Of a stretch of DNA of 64,000 nt, positions 11,862 to 22,061 are shown in pieces (position 1 is the first letter of the stretch; each line of letters starts with the position of its first letter). The DNA comes from Desulfovibrio sp. Marseille-P6017 (lineage in GTDB: Bacteria > Bacillota_A > Clostridia > Peptostreptococcales > Peptostreptococcaceae). The notes below the pieces were generated by a model. The model saw only the letters and a list, made by a program, of their open reading frames with translations, did not search any database and was not told where the DNA came from. The stretch is taken from positions 1 through 64,000 of the forward strand of contig UWOR01000017.1 in the NCBI GenBank assembly GCA_900604495.1. The letters run 5' to 3'. Position numbers and translations under genes: made by a program.

Positions 11862-12206
11862 ATGGACTTTAATAGAACACAAGGTTTAAAAAAAGATTCT
11901 GATTTTAGAAAGGTATATAAACACGGCAAATCTTTTGCAAATAGATATTTAGTAATGTATATACTAAAAAATAAATCAGAAAATAGTCGCATTGGAATAT
12001 CTGTATCTAAAAAGGTAGGAAAAGCGATTGTAAGAAATAAAGTAAGAAGAAGAATTAAGGAATCCTATAGATTAAATATAGATGAAAACGTTAAGAGTGG
12101 ATATGATATTGTTTTTATTGCAAGAGTTGCGATAAAGGATGCTAATTATGATGAAATAGAAAAATCTATGAAACATCTTATTAGAAAATCTGAAATGTAT
12201 ATATAA
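11862..12206 (+). CDS. rnpA: Ribonuclease P protein component
   Basis: 114 aa basic protein. The RNA-contact motif is recognisable as [20 protein letters not shown] (about residues 51-70). It is the protein cofactor of RNase P, which trims tRNA 5' leaders. GGAGG precedes the ATG. Position between rpmH and yidD is the normal bacterial order. Confidence 0.95.
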   Translation: MDFNRTQGLKKDSDFRKVYKHGKSFANRYLVMYILKNKSENSRIGISVSKKVGKAIVRNKVRRRIKESYRLNIDENVKSGYDIVFIARVAIKDANYDEIEKSMKHLIRKSEMYI

Positions 12207-12244
12207 GGTACATATGGGGTATTGTATCATGGAGGTTTTCAAGA

Positions 12245-12496
12245 TTGAATAAATTAATGTTTATAATGAAGGAAATGAATACATACTTATCGAAATTATG
12301 TATTTGTTTAGTTAAGTTATATCAAAAGTATATCTCCCCTCTAAAGGGACCTACTTGTAGATTTTATCCCACTTGTTCGCAATATTCTATAGAGGCATTT
12401 AAAAAGTATGGTTTATTTAAAGGTGTATATCTGACAATAAAGCGAATATTAAAATGCCATCCTTTTCATCCAGGAGGCTATGATCCTCTAAAATAA
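12245..12496 (+). CDS. yidD: Membrane protein insertion efficiency factor YidD
   Basis: 83 aa. The family signature is clear: [20 protein letters not shown], and [11 protein letters not shown] near the C terminus. The best-placed start is TTG at 12245, 9 bp after GGAGG; an internal ATG at 12257 is an alternative. YidD aids membrane insertion at the inner face of the membrane and is usually sandwiched between rnpA and yidC, as here. Confidence 0.93.
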   Translation: MNKLMFIMKEMNTYLSKLCICLVKLYQKYISPLKGPTCRFYPTCSQYSIEAFKKYGLFKGVYLTIKRILKCHPFHPGGYDPLK

Positions 12497-12521
12497 AAGA
12501 TACTCTAGGAGGTATGGAGAA

Positions 12522-13226
12522 TTGAACATAATTGGTAATTTATTAGGGCATGTTTTAAGAATTATATATGATGTCGTGCAAAATTACGGATGGTCAATAA
12601 TAGCATTTACAATATTAGTTAAAATAATATTATTACCACTTACAATTAAGCAGACTAAATCGACTAAGGCTATGCAAGATATACAGCCAAAATTGCAAGA
12701 AATACAAGAAAAATATAAAAATAAGCCAGAAAAACAGCAACAAGAAATAATGAAGCTATATCAAGAAGCTAAAATAAATCCATTAGCTGGGTGTTTACCA
12801 CTATTAATACAAATGCCGATAATAATAGGTTTATTCAGTGTTTTAAGAGATCCTGTAGCTTATGGTGTTTTCCCAGATGCAAGTGCATTTGATGCAGCTA
12901 ACACTGGATTTTTATGGCTATCAAGTTTAACATCAACGCATCATATTGAGATGGGTATACTTTCAGGGGTAAGTGCTTATGTAATGCAAAAAGTTATGAC
13001 TCCTCCAGATCAAGCTCAAGGGCCAATGAAAACTATGACTTATGTTATGGCGGCGATGTCATTCTACTGGGGTTATACATTCCCAGCAGGTCTTGCACTA
13101 TATTGGACAGTAAGTAACTTATTCTCTATAGCTCAATATTACTTAATAATGAATCCTTTAAAAGCTAAACTGGCTAATTCTAAGGAGGAAGTAATAAATG
13201 AAACGAAGCCTAAATTTAAAAAGTAA
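12522..13226 (+). CDS. yidC: Membrane protein insertase YidC/OxaA
   Basis: 234 aa with five hydrophobic segments, the Gram-positive length. The start is TTG at 12522 with AGGAGG upstream. The core family features are the first segment around WSIIAFTILVKIILLPLT, a charged coiled-coil cytoplasmic loop (about residues 40-80) and NPLAGCLPLLIQMPIIIGL. There is no lipobox cysteine near the N terminus, unlike Bacillus SpoIIIJ. It inserts membrane proteins with or without SecYEG. Its 3' end overlaps jag by 29 bp. Confidence 0.95.
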   Translation: MNIIGNLLGHVLRIIYDVVQNYGWSIIAFTILVKIILLPLTIKQTKSTKAMQDIQPKLQEIQEKYKNKPEKQQQEIMKLYQEAKINPLAGCLPLLIQMPIIIGLFSVLRDPVAYGVFPDASAFDAANTGFLWLSSLTSTHHIEMGILSGVSAYVMQKVMTPPDQAQGPMKTMTYVMAAMSFYWGYTFPAGLALYWTVSNLFSIAQYYLIMNPLKAKLANSKEEVINETKPKFKK

Positions 13227-13842
13227 AACAAAAGAAGAGGCTATACTTTCAGCACTAGAAGAATTCAACAAAGAAAACTTAAATATCGTTGAGAGAGATC
13301 TTGAAGTTGAAGTAATAGAAGCTCCAAGTAAAGGTTTTTTAGGTTTTATAGGTTCTAAAGAAGGAACTTATAAAATTACAGTAGTGAAAGAAGATGAGAT
13401 AGATATAGCAAAAAGCTTTGTAGAAAATATATTAAAAAATGCAAAAATTAATGCAAAAGTAAATGTATCTCAAGATAATAATCTAATAAAAGTTATAATT
13501 GAAGGCAAAGAGGCTGCATGTTTGATAGGAAGAAGAGGAGAAACTTTAGATTCTATACAATTCCTAACAGGATTAGCTCTTAATAAAATAAATAAAGATT
13601 CACATTTAAGAGTTCTTGTAGATATCGAAAACTATAGATCAAAAAGAGAAGAATCTTTAATAAAATATGCAAATAAAGTTGCTAGAGATGTTAAAAAAAC
13701 TAAGAAAACTAGAAAATTAGATTATATGAATCCTTATGAAAGAAGGATTATGCATTCAGCTCTTCAAAATGATAAGTATGTAATAACTTATAGTGAAGGG
13801 ACTGATCCATATAGAAGATTAGTTGTAGAATATAAAAGATAA
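13198..13842 (+). CDS. jag: RNA-binding protein Jag/KhpB
   Basis: 214 aa with the three usual parts: N-terminal Jag_N domain (about 1-50, with APSKGFLGFIGSKEG), a KH domain containing CLIGRRGETLDSIQFLTGLA (about 103-122) and a C-terminal R3H domain with MNPYERRIMHSAL and SEGTDPYRRLVV. KhpB works with KhpA as an RNA chaperone and influences cell division and envelope. The overlap with yidC suggests translational coupling. Confidence 0.93.
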   Translation: MKRSLNLKSKTKEEAILSALEEFNKENLNIVERDLEVEVIEAPSKGFLGFIGSKEGTYKITVVKEDEIDIAKSFVENILKNAKINAKVNVSQDNNLIKVIIEGKEAACLIGRRGETLDSIQFLTGLALNKINKDSHLRVLVDIENYRSKREESLIKYANKVARDVKKTKKTRKLDYMNPYERRIMHSALQNDKYVITYSEGTDPYRRLVVEYKR

Positions 13843-13847
13843 AATTT

Positions 13848-13876
13848 AACCTCCTATCTATAGGGGGTTTTATTTT
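13848..13876 (+). terminator. Terminator after jag
   Basis: AACCTCC (13848-13854) pairs with GGGGGTT (13863-13869), one G-U pair, followed by a T-rich tail. Confidence 0.75.
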
Positions 13877-13959
13877 TGAAATTTATTTTATATAATGTAA
13901 AGATTAAGGTAACAATTAAAATAATATAGATAAAATTTGTTATATAAGAGGTGATAAAC

Positions 13960-15339
13960 TTGTTTATAGATGATACTATAGCAGCAATAGCAACAGCTCC
14001 AGGTGAAGGTGGAATAGGAATTATAAGAATAAGTGGAGAAAAAGCACTTTCTGTAGCTGAGAGCATATTCAAATCTGTAACAGGAAAATTGATAAAAGAA
14101 TACAATACTAGAACATTAATATATGGGACAGTAGTGGACGGAGAAAAAGTAATAGATGAGGCGTTGGTAGCTTATATGAAAGGACCAAAGTCTTATACTG
14201 GTGAAGATGTTATAGAAATAAACTGTCATGGTGGATTTATTTCTGTAAAGAAAATATTAGAATTAATATTGTCTAAAGATGTAAGATTAGCAGATGCTGG
14301 AGAATTTACAAAAAGAGCATTTTTAAATGGTAGAATAGATTTATCTCAAGCAGAAGCTATAATAGATGTAATAAAAGCGAAAACTGATAAAGCTCATGAA
14401 GTAGCACAAAGTCAATTAGAAGGTAGTTTATCTAAAAAAATAAGAGAGTTAAGATTTAAAGTAACAGAAGTTTTAGCTCATCTAGAAGTTTCTATAGATT
14501 TTGCAGAAGAAGATGTAGAAGAAATAACATATAAGACTCTTAGAGAAAATGCAGAAGAATTAAGAAGTGAAATTAAAAAATTATATGATACTGCTGAAAG
14601 TGGAAAAATATTAAGAGACGGATTAAAAACAGTTATAATTGGTAAACCAAATGTAGGAAAATCATCATTATTAAATTCTATATTAGGTGAAAATAGAGCT
14701 ATAGTTACAGACATAGCAGGAACTACTAGAGATGTAATTGAGGAATTTGTAAATATAAAAGGAATCCCTCTAAAAATAGTAGATACAGCGGGAATCAGAG
14801 AAACAGAAGATATCGTAGAGAAAATTGGTGTAGAAAAATCAAAAGAATCATATAATACGGCAGACTTAGTTATAATGGTTTTAGATTCATCAAGACCATT
14901 ATCTGAAGAGGATAGAGAAATACTTCAAACATTAGAAAATAAAAAGACCATAGTTTTATTAAATAAGACAGACTTACCTCAACAAATCGAATTAGACGAA
15001 TTGTCTAAATATGTTGACTGTAGTAGTATAATAAAGATATCAGCATTACAGAATAAGGGAATTGAAGAATTACAAGATAAGATAGAAGCGATGGTTTATA
15101 AAGGTAGTGTTAAAAACTCTTCTAGCTTAATGGTAACAAATTCTAGACATAAAGATGCTCTTTTAAAAGCATATGAGTCTATAAATGATGCTATAATTGC
15201 AATAGATCAAAATATGCCATATGACTTTATAGAAGTTGATTTTAAAAACATATGGGATTACCTAGGATATATAAATGGAGATACGGTAAAAGAAGATTTA
15301 CTAGATACTATATTTGCTAATTTCTGCATAGGTAAATAA
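13960..15339 (+). CDS. mnmE: tRNA modification GTPase MnmE
   Basis: 459 aa from TTG at 13960, six bases after AGAGGTG; an in-frame GTG at 13951 lies inside that ribosome site and is less likely. The N-terminal tetrahydrofolate-binding domain is followed by helices and an inserted G domain with GKPNVGKSS, DTAG and NKTD motifs, and the C-terminal CIGK motif with its functional cysteine. With MnmG it makes the 5-carboxymethylaminomethyl group at the wobble uridine of certain tRNAs. Confidence 0.96.
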   Translation: MFIDDTIAAIATAPGEGGIGIIRISGEKALSVAESIFKSVTGKLIKEYNTRTLIYGTVVDGEKVIDEALVAYMKGPKSYTGEDVIEINCHGGFISVKKILELILSKDVRLADAGEFTKRAFLNGRIDLSQAEAIIDVIKAKTDKAHEVAQSQLEGSLSKKIRELRFKVTEVLAHLEVSIDFAEEDVEEITYKTLRENAEELRSEIKKLYDTAESGKILRDGLKTVIIGKPNVGKSSLLNSILGENRAIVTDIAGTTRDVIEEFVNIKGIPLKIVDTAGIRETEDIVEKIGVEKSKESYNTADLVIMVLDSSRPLSEEDREILQTLENKKTIVLLNKTDLPQQIELDELSKYVDCSSIIKISALQNKGIEELQDKIEAMVYKGSVKNSSSLMVTNSRHKDALLKAYESINDAIIAIDQNMPYDFIEVDFKNIWDYLGYINGDTVKEDLLDTIFANFCIGK

Positions 15340-15456
15340 TAGGAAATAAATTGTAAATATTAATCGAAAAATTTATAATTTATAAATTGCAGCAAATATT
15401 TTTGTAAAACAATAATGTTTATTGTGAAACATTAGGATATTAGAGAGGAGATTTGC

Positions 15457-17352
15457 ATGAAAAATTTTAATGCAGGACAATATGATGTAATAGTTGTTGG
15501 AGCAGGACATGCAGGTTGTGAAGCGGCTTTAGCGACTGCAAGAATGGGACACAAGACGTTAATGATAACATTAACTCTAGATTCAATAGCAATGATGCCA
15601 TGTAATCCTAATATAGGTGGAACTGGAAAAGGACAATTAGTTAAAGAAATAGACGCTCTTGGTGGGCAAATGGGAATAAATGCTGATAAAACAATTATAC
15701 AGAGTAGAATGCTTAATACAGCTAAAGGACCAGCAGTACACTCATTAAGAGCTCAAGCAGATAAATTTAAATATCATACGGAAATGAAAAAAACTATAGA
15801 AGACGAGCCAAACTTAGATGTAGTTATGGACGAAGTTATAGATATAATACATGAAGATAATGTAGTTAAGGGTGTTATTACAAAATTAGGTTGTGAGTAC
15901 TATGCAAAGGCAGTTATATTAGCAACTGGTGTTTATTTAAACTCAAAAATATACATGGGGGAAGTTTCTTTCATGGAAGGTCCTAATGGATTAGGATATG
16001 CTAAAAATCTAACAGAAAGCTTAGTTAAATTAGGATTAAATATGAGAAGATTTAAGACAGGAACACCAGCTAGAATACACAGAGATAGTATTGATTTTTC
16101 AGTAATGACAATACAAGAAGGAGATGAAAAGATAACCCCATTCTCATTCTTAACAGATAAGATAGAAATAGATCAAGTTCCATGTTATTTAACAAGAACT
16201 AATGTAGGTACTCATGAAATAATCATGAATAACTTAGGTAGATCAGCAATGTATAGTGGAAAGGTTGAGAGTACGGGTGCTAGATATTGCCCATCTATAG
16301 AAGATAAGGTTGTAAGATTTAACGATAAAGATTCACACCAAATATTTATAGAGCCAGAAGGTTTAGATACAAAAGAAATGTATATACAAGGTATATCAAC
16401 TAGTTTACCTTATGAAGTACAAGTACAAATGTATAAGAGTGTGGCAGGTCTTGAAAATGCAAAAATGATGAGGCCAGCTTATGCAATTGAATACGACTGC
16501 ATAGATCCAACTCAATTAAAAATCTCATTAGAAATAAAAGGTGTAGAGAATTTATTTAGTGCTGGACAGTTTAATGGAACTTCAGGATATGAAGAGGCTG
16601 CAGCACAAGGTCTTATAGCAGGTATAAATGCGGCTATGAAATTACAAGGTAAAGAACCTTTTGTACTTGATAGATCAGAAGCTTATATAGGTGTTTTAAT
16701 AGATGATCTAGTTACAAAGGGGACAAATGAGCCATATAGGATGATGACATCTAGATCTGAATATAGATTATATTTAAGACAAGATAATGCAGATATGAGA
16801 CTTACTCAAAGAGGATATGATATAGGTCTTGTTTCGGAAGAAAGATACCAAAGATTTTTAAATAAAAAAGAAGAAGTAGAAAAAGAACTGGAAAGATTAA
16901 AGACTGAGAGAGTTACTCCTAAGGATGTAAATGAAAAGTTAGTAGAATTAGGAGCATCAGAAATAAAGGTAGGTTTATCTTTATATGAATTCTTAAAGCG
17001 TCCAGAGGTTACTTACGAATTAATAGATGCAATAGGTAAAGGTGCTGGAGATGATGTGTCAGATGAAGTTAAAGAACAATGTGTAATAATGACTAAATAT
17101 GAAGGTTATATAGAAAAGCAATTAAAGCAAATAGATCAATTTAAAAAGTTAGAGAATCGAAAGCTTCCAGAAGATATAAGTTATGCATCAATAGAAGGTC
17201 TTAGAATAGAAGCCAGACAAAAACTTGATAATATAAAGCCTATATCTATAGGGCAAGCATCACGTATATCAGGAGTTTCTCCTGCGGATATTTCAGTTCT
17301 TCTTATATATTTAGAGCAAATGAAGAGAAATAGAGGAGGAAAGAATGACTAA
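15457..17352 (+). CDS. mnmG: tRNA uridine-5-carboxymethylaminomethyl modification enzyme MnmG
   Basis: 631 aa FAD-dependent enzyme, normal length. The dinucleotide-binding motif [10 protein letters not shown] (about residues 16-25) and the [20 protein letters not shown] signature are present; the C-terminal helical domain contacts MnmE and tRNA. It is the partner of mnmE immediately upstream and overlaps rsmG by 8 bp. Confidence 0.97.
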   Translation: MKNFNAGQYDVIVVGAGHAGCEAALATARMGHKTLMITLTLDSIAMMPCNPNIGGTGKGQLVKEIDALGGQMGINADKTIIQSRMLNTAKGPAVHSLRAQADKFKYHTEMKKTIEDEPNLDVVMDEVIDIIHEDNVVKGVITKLGCEYYAKAVILATGVYLNSKIYMGEVSFMEGPNGLGYAKNLTESLVKLGLNMRRFKTGTPARIHRDSIDFSVMTIQEGDEKITPFSFLTDKIEIDQVPCYLTRTNVGTHEIIMNNLGRSAMYSGKVESTGARYCPSIEDKVVRFNDKDSHQIFIEPEGLDTKEMYIQGISTSLPYEVQVQMYKSVAGLENAKMMRPAYAIEYDCIDPTQLKISLEIKGVENLFSAGQFNGTSGYEEAAAQGLIAGINAAMKLQGKEPFVLDRSEAYIGVLIDDLVTKGTNEPYRMMTSRSEYRLYLRQDNADMRLTQRGYDIGLVSEERYQRFLNKKEEVEKELERLKTERVTPKDVNEKLVELGASEIKVGLSLYEFLKRPEVTYELIDAIGKGAGDDVSDEVKEQCVIMTKYEGYIEKQLKQIDQFKKLENRKLPEDISYASIEGLRIEARQKLDNIKPISIGQASRISGVSPADISVLLIYLEQMKRNRGGKND

Positions 17353-18064
17353 CGACGATATATTAAGACAAGGTATTTTAGAATTTGGAATAGATGCAAA
17401 TGACCAAATGATAAATGACCTAAAAACATATAGAGAAATATTAGTTGATTGGAATCAAAAAATGAACTTAACTGGAATAGAAGAAGAGAAAGAAGTGTTT
17501 ATAAAACACTTCTTAGACTCTATTTCAGCAGTTCAGAATGGATATATAAAAGATGGCATATCATTAATAGATGTTGGTACAGGTGCAGGATTTCCTGGGT
17601 TACCACTTAAAATATGCTTAAAAGATATAAAACTAACTCTTTTAGATTCTTTAAATAAAAGAATAAATTTTCTACAAGAAGTTAGTAATGCTGTGAATCT
17701 TGAAGATGTAGAGTTTATACATGGGAGAGCTGAGGATTTTGGTAAAAACTCGGAATATAGAGAAAAATATGATGTAGCAACAGCTAGGGCAGTTGCTGGG
17801 CTACCTATTTTAATGGAATTTTGCGTACCTTTTGTAAAGGTAGGTGGTTATTTCGTATGCTTAAAAGGTCCAAATGCTAATTTAGAGTTAGAAGAATCTA
17901 AAGTTGCAATGGAGGTTTTAGGGGTAGAATTTGTTGAAAAAATTGATATAGAATTACCTAATGAAGAATTAAAACACAATATATTAGTATTCAAAAAAGT
18001 AAGAAATACACCAGAAAAGTACCCAAGAAAAGCTGGAAAACCAGCAAAAAGTCCTATAAAATAG
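17345..18064 (+). CDS. rsmG: 16S rRNA (guanine-527-N7)-methyltransferase RsmG
   Basis: 239 aa with the SAM-binding [15 protein letters not shown] motif (about residues 78-92) and the downstream [11 protein letters not shown] segment. It methylates G527 of 16S rRNA; loss gives low-level streptomycin resistance in other bacteria. It overlaps mnmG. The basic tail [17 protein letters not shown] is typical of Firmicute RsmG. Confidence 0.96.
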   Translation: MTNDDILRQGILEFGIDANDQMINDLKTYREILVDWNQKMNLTGIEEEKEVFIKHFLDSISAVQNGYIKDGISLIDVGTGAGFPGLPLKICLKDIKLTLLDSLNKRINFLQEVSNAVNLEDVEFIHGRAEDFGKNSEYREKYDVATARAVAGLPILMEFCVPFVKVGGYFVCLKGPNANLELEESKVAMEVLGVEFVEKIDIELPNEELKHNILVFKKVRNTPEKYPRKAGKPAKSPIK

Positions 18065-18224
18065 AAAGAGTAGAATAAATTCTATAATATTAGAAGGATT
18101 AAGTGGTTATTATGGAGAAATATTATATCTAGTAGACAGATGTGTTATTTCTAAGAAATTACTTAAATAATGTAAAGATTTATTGAAATTCAAATATATT
18201 TATATCTAATGAGAGAGGGATGTT

Positions 18225-19007
18225 ATGGAAGATAAAAGAGTTATGGAGATATCTATAGAAAATATAGTTCCAAATCCATATCAACCAAGAAAAGTATTTT
18301 CACAGACAGCACTAGAAGAGTTGAGTAATTCTATAAAAACTTATGGAATATTGCAACCAATAACTGTTAGACAAAAAAATGATAAGTATGAGTTAATAGC
18401 AGGGGAGAGGAGATTTAGAGCGGCAAAACTTGCAAGTTTTAAAACCATACCGGCTATTATTCATGATATGACAGATGAATCTTCAGCAGTATTAGCACTA
18501 CTAGAGAATCTTCAAAGGGAAGATCTAAATTTCATCGAAGAAGCTATGGGATATGAGAGTTTAATAAAAGAGCATAGCTTTACTCAACAACAATTAGCAG
18601 AAAAATTAGGAAAGAATCAATCTACTATAGCTAATAAGCTTAGAATATTGAGACTTCCATCTGATGTAAAAATAAAGTTAGTTGAAAATGGATTAACAGA
18701 AAGACATGCAAGAGCTCTTTTAAAATTACCAGCTGAAGATTTAATGAGAGATGTTTTAGATAAAATAATAAAAAATGAACTCACTGTTAAAAAAACAGAA
18801 AAATTAATTAATGATATGATAGAAAGCTTACAAGTAGCTGATGAAGATAAAAAACAAAGTATAAAAGCTTCTATGGGAATTAAAATATATTTAAACACAA
18901 TGAAGCAAGCTTTTGATGCTATATTAAATACAGGTATTAAGGCTAAGTATAATGAAATAGATAAGGGAGATTACATGGAAGTCGTTGTAAGAATTCCTAA
19001 AAAATAA
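18225..19007 (+). CDS. noc: Nucleoid occlusion protein Noc (ParB family)
   Basis: 260 aa ParB-family CTPase. The NPYQPRKVF box, the CTP-binding GERRFRAAK motif (about residues 65-73), ENLQRED and a helix-turn-helix around QQQLAEKLGKNQSTIANKLR (residues 125-144) are present, and the C-terminal dimer end VVVRIPKK matches Noc rather than Spo0J. Bacillus Noc has an N-terminal amphipathic helix that anchors it to membrane; here the protein starts directly at the catalytic fold, and the frame upstream is closed by TGA at 18210-18212. It is a separate unit, with a terminator before parA. Confidence 0.82.
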   Translation: MEDKRVMEISIENIVPNPYQPRKVFSQTALEELSNSIKTYGILQPITVRQKNDKYELIAGERRFRAAKLASFKTIPAIIHDMTDESSAVLALLENLQREDLNFIEEAMGYESLIKEHSFTQQQLAEKLGKNQSTIANKLRILRLPSDVKIKLVENGLTERHARALLKLPAEDLMRDVLDKIIKNELTVKKTEKLINDMIESLQVADEDKKQSIKASMGIKIYLNTMKQAFDAILNTGIKAKYNEIDKGDYMEVVVRIPKK

Positions 19008-19036
19008 AGATTACTGCTTAGCAGTAATCTTTTTTT
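19006..19036 (+). terminator. noc terminator
   Basis: AAAGATTACTGC and GCAGTAATCTTT form a perfect stem with TTA loop, followed by T residues. Confidence 0.92.
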
Positions 19037-19059
19037 AAAAGTTTTAAGGGGGAAAACTT

Positions 19060-19833
19060 ATGGGCAAAATAATTGCAGTATTTAATCAAAAAGGTGGAGT
19101 TGGGAAAACTACAACAAATGTAAACCTAAGCGCTAGTTTAGGTCAAATGGGTAAAAAAATATTGGTTTTAGACCTAGACCCACAAGGAAACACCACTAGT
19201 GGATATGGTATAGAGAAAAATGAAGTTGAAAATACCATATATGAAGTTATGTTAGAAGGCGTTAGTATAAAAGATTCTATTATAAAAACTGAATTTGAGA
19301 ATGTAGATATTGTTGCAGCAGCAACAGATCTTGCAGGCGCAGAAATTGAAATATCTGCTATGGATAATAGAGAATATATATTAAAAAAGGCCATTAAAGA
19401 AGTTGTAGATGAATATGAGTACATATTTATAGATTGTCCACCTTCATTAGGGATGCTTACTATAAATTGTTTAACAGCTGTGAATAGTGTTTTAATACCG
19501 ATACAGTGTGAGTACTATGCTTTAGAGGGTGTTAGTCAGCTTATGGAAACTATAAAATTAGTAAAATCGAGATTAAATCCTAACATAGATATTCAAGGTG
19601 TTGTTTTAAGTATGTTCGATGGAAGAGCTAACTTATCTATTCAAGTTGTTGAAGAGGTAAAAAAATATTTTAAAGGTAGTGTTTATACAACACTTATACC
19701 AAGGAATGTTAGATTAGCAGAAGCACCGAGTCATGGAATGCCAGTTATTTATTATGACAATAAGTGTAGAGGATCAATAGCATATTTAGAGCTAGCAGAA
19801 GAATTTATAGATTTAGAGGAGGATATTATATAA
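19060..19833 (+). CDS. parA: Chromosome partitioning ATPase ParA/Soj
   Basis: 257 aa deviant-Walker ATPase. KGGVGKTTTNVNLSASL at the N terminus holds the two signature lysines, followed by LDLDPQGN and DCPPSLG. Like Soj it binds DNA as an ATP dimer, acts with ParB in origin segregation and can influence DnaA. One base separates its stop from the parB ATG. Confidence 0.96.
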   Translation: MGKIIAVFNQKGGVGKTTTNVNLSASLGQMGKKILVLDLDPQGNTTSGYGIEKNEVENTIYEVMLEGVSIKDSIIKTEFENVDIVAAATDLAGAEIEISAMDNREYILKKAIKEVVDEYEYIFIDCPPSLGMLTINCLTAVNSVLIPIQCEYYALEGVSQLMETIKLVKSRLNPNIDIQGVVLSMFDGRANLSIQVVEEVKKYFKGSVYTTLIPRNVRLAEAPSHGMPVIYYDNKCRGSIAYLELAEEFIDLEEDII

Positions 19834-19834
19834 T

Positions 19835-20707
19835 ATGGAGAAGAGAGTATCTAAAAGAAGCAACAGATTAGGGAAAGGACTTAGTGCATTGATACCAGAA
19901 GTACAGATGGATTTTGACAAAAAAGAAATAATAGAATTAGATATAGATAAAGTATATCCTAATGGTGATCAACCAAGAAAAGTATTTGATGAAGAAAAAA
20001 TAACAACATTATCAGAATCTATTAAATCTTATGGAGTTTTACAACCTATAGTTGTAAAACCTGATGAAAATGGTAAATATATGATAATAGCGGGAGAAAG
20101 AAGATATAGAGCTAGCAAGAAAGCACAAAAAGAATCAATTCCTGCAGTTGTAAAAGATTTACCATTAAGAGATATAATGGAGATAGCTCTTATTGAGAAC
20201 TTACAAAGAGAAGATTTAAATCCAGTAGAGGAAGCATTAGCATATAAAAGCTTAATTGATAATCATCATGTAACTCAAGAAGAGATATCTGAAGCAGTAG
20301 GCAAAAGTAGACCTCATATAACAAATACTATTAGACTTCTTAATTTAAAAGATGAAGTTTTATCAATGATAGAATATGGAGAAATAACAGCTGGACATGG
20401 AAAAGCTCTACTTAGAATAACAGATTTAGATAAGCAATTAGAAATTGCGAAAAAAATTGTAGAAGAAGAACTTTCTGTAAGAGCAACAGAAGGTCTAGCA
20501 AAGAAAATAAGTGAAGATAAAGAGGTTAAAATTCCTAGCAAAAAAGAAAAAGATATATTTATTGTAGATGTAGAAGAAAGATTAAGGAACATATTTGGAA
20601 CAAAGGTGAATATATCTAGAGGTAAGAAAAAAGGAAAGATAGAAATTGAATACTATAATGAAGATGAATTAAACAATATAGTATCTATGTTACTTGAAGA
20701 GGTATAA
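19835..20707 (+). CDS. parB: Chromosome partitioning protein ParB/Spo0J
   Basis: 290 aa. The N terminus KRSNRLGKGLSALIPE is the short ParA-stimulating peptide typical of Spo0J. The CTP-binding domain (NGDQPRKVF, GERRYRASK), ENLQREDLNPVEEA and a helix-turn-helix near TQEEISEAVGKSRPHITNTI follow, then a C-terminal dimer domain. It loads at parS sites and spreads as a CTP clamp. I noticed no full parS site near it, though parS-core palindromes occur in the mobile element at 55594 and 56103. Confidence 0.95.
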   Translation: MEKRVSKRSNRLGKGLSALIPEVQMDFDKKEIIELDIDKVYPNGDQPRKVFDEEKITTLSESIKSYGVLQPIVVKPDENGKYMIIAGERRYRASKKAQKESIPAVVKDLPLRDIMEIALIENLQREDLNPVEEALAYKSLIDNHHVTQEEISEAVGKSRPHITNTIRLLNLKDEVLSMIEYGEITAGHGKALLRITDLDKQLEIAKKIVEEELSVRATEGLAKKISEDKEVKIPSKKEKDIFIVDVEERLRNIFGTKVNISRGKKKGKIEIEYYNEDELNNIVSMLLEEV

Positions 20708-20730
20708 GCCTTTAAGAAAGGAAATAAAAT

Positions 20731-21873
20731 ATGATTTATTTAGATAATGCAGCAACTACATTTCCAAAGCCAGAATCAGTTTATAATGCAATTTCAGATT
20801 GTATGAAAAACTACTGTGCTAATCCAGGTAGAGCAGGTCATAAATTATCAATGAGGGCTGCAAGAGAAATATATGATGCAAGAGAAAATATAGCAAAATT
20901 ATTTAATATAGATAATCCCATGAATATTATATTTACTTCCAATGCTACAGATTCATTAAACTTAGCTATTAAAGGTAGTGTTAATGAAAATGACCATATA
21001 ATAACAACGAGTATGGAACACAACTCAGTGATAAGACCTATAAAAGCATTAGAGGCATATGGAGTAGAAAATACAGTTGTTAATTGTGACGAACATGGAT
21101 TTCTAAATGTAAAAGAATTAGAAAAAGCAATTAAGCCGAATACTAAATTAATAGTTACAACACATGCTTCAAATGTATGTGGAACATTGGTAGATATAAA
21201 GAAGGTCGGCGAGATTGCAAAGAAACATAATATTTTATACTTAGTAGATGCATCACAAACTGCTGGAGTTTATAATATTGATATAAAAGAGATGAATATA
21301 GATATGTTAGCAGCACCAGGTCACAAATGTTTGTTTGGACCTCAAGGTACAGGTATCTTATATATAAAAGAAGGATTAAATATAAATATACTAAAAGAGG
21401 GAGGAACAGGTAGTAAATCTGAGGATTTATTTCAGCCTAACTTAGTTCCAGACAAATATGAATCAGGGACACATAATACGCCTGGTATTGCAGGTTTGAA
21501 TGCAGGTGTTAAATTTATATTAGAAGAAGGTATAGATAAGATAAGAGAACATGAGGAAGACTTATGTCAGTATATGATGGATAGATTAAATGAAGTTCCC
21601 AATGTAATAATATATGGACCGAATAATGTAAAAGAAAAAGCTGCAGTAATAGCTTTAAATTTAGGGAATATGGACTCAGGAGAAGTGACATTTTTATTAG
21701 ATAGTCAATATGATATAGCAGTTAGATCTGGTATTCATTGTTCGCCATTAGCTCATATGACATTAGGAACATTAGAACAAGGTGTTGTTAGGTTTAGCTT
21801 AGGGTATTTTAATACAAAAGAAGAAATAGATAAAGTTATAAATGCATTAAAAGAAATTGTTAATAATAATTAA
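20731..21873 (+). CDS. Cysteine desulfurase-family aminotransferase (class V)
   Basis: 380 aa PLP enzyme. DNAATTFPKP at the N terminus, the PLP lysine in GHKCLFGPQG (about residue 196) and the persulfide-forming cysteine in RSGIHCSP (about residue 332) are present. This subgroup (related to Enterococcus EF2568) often travels with yedF and DUF3343 genes, as here at 24515-25466, and has been proposed to serve selenium-dependent hydroxylase maturation. Iron-sulfur assembly is an alternative role; no iscU lies nearby. Confidence 0.85.
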   Translation: MIYLDNAATTFPKPESVYNAISDCMKNYCANPGRAGHKLSMRAAREIYDARENIAKLFNIDNPMNIIFTSNATDSLNLAIKGSVNENDHIITTSMEHNSVIRPIKALEAYGVENTVVNCDEHGFLNVKELEKAIKPNTKLIVTTHASNVCGTLVDIKKVGEIAKKHNILYLVDASQTAGVYNIDIKEMNIDMLAAPGHKCLFGPQGTGILYIKEGLNINILKEGGTGSKSEDLFQPNLVPDKYESGTHNTPGIAGLNAGVKFILEEGIDKIREHEEDLCQYMMDRLNEVPNVIIYGPNNVKEKAAVIALNLGNMDSGEVTFLLDSQYDIAVRSGIHCSPLAHMTLGTLEQGVVRFSLGYFNTKEEIDKVINALKEIVNNN

Positions 21874-21875
21874 AA

Positions 21876-21923
21876 AAAATAAGGGAATATCTTAAAATTT
21901 GAAGATATTACCTTATTTTTTTT
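21876..21923 (+). terminator. Terminator after cysteine desulfurase gene
   Basis: AATAAGG and AATATCTT pair with AAGATATT and CCTTATT with single unpaired bases, followed by a T-run. Confidence 0.85.
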
Positions 21924-22061
21924 AGAAAATATACATATTATGTGAAAATAATAAAAGTTAGGAAAATATTGTAAATTTAGATAGTGTTTTTAAGATAAAC
22001 ATAAGTTATAATTATATTATAAAATAAGAAAATGAGTTAAGTGGGTTAGGGGTGAGTAGAT

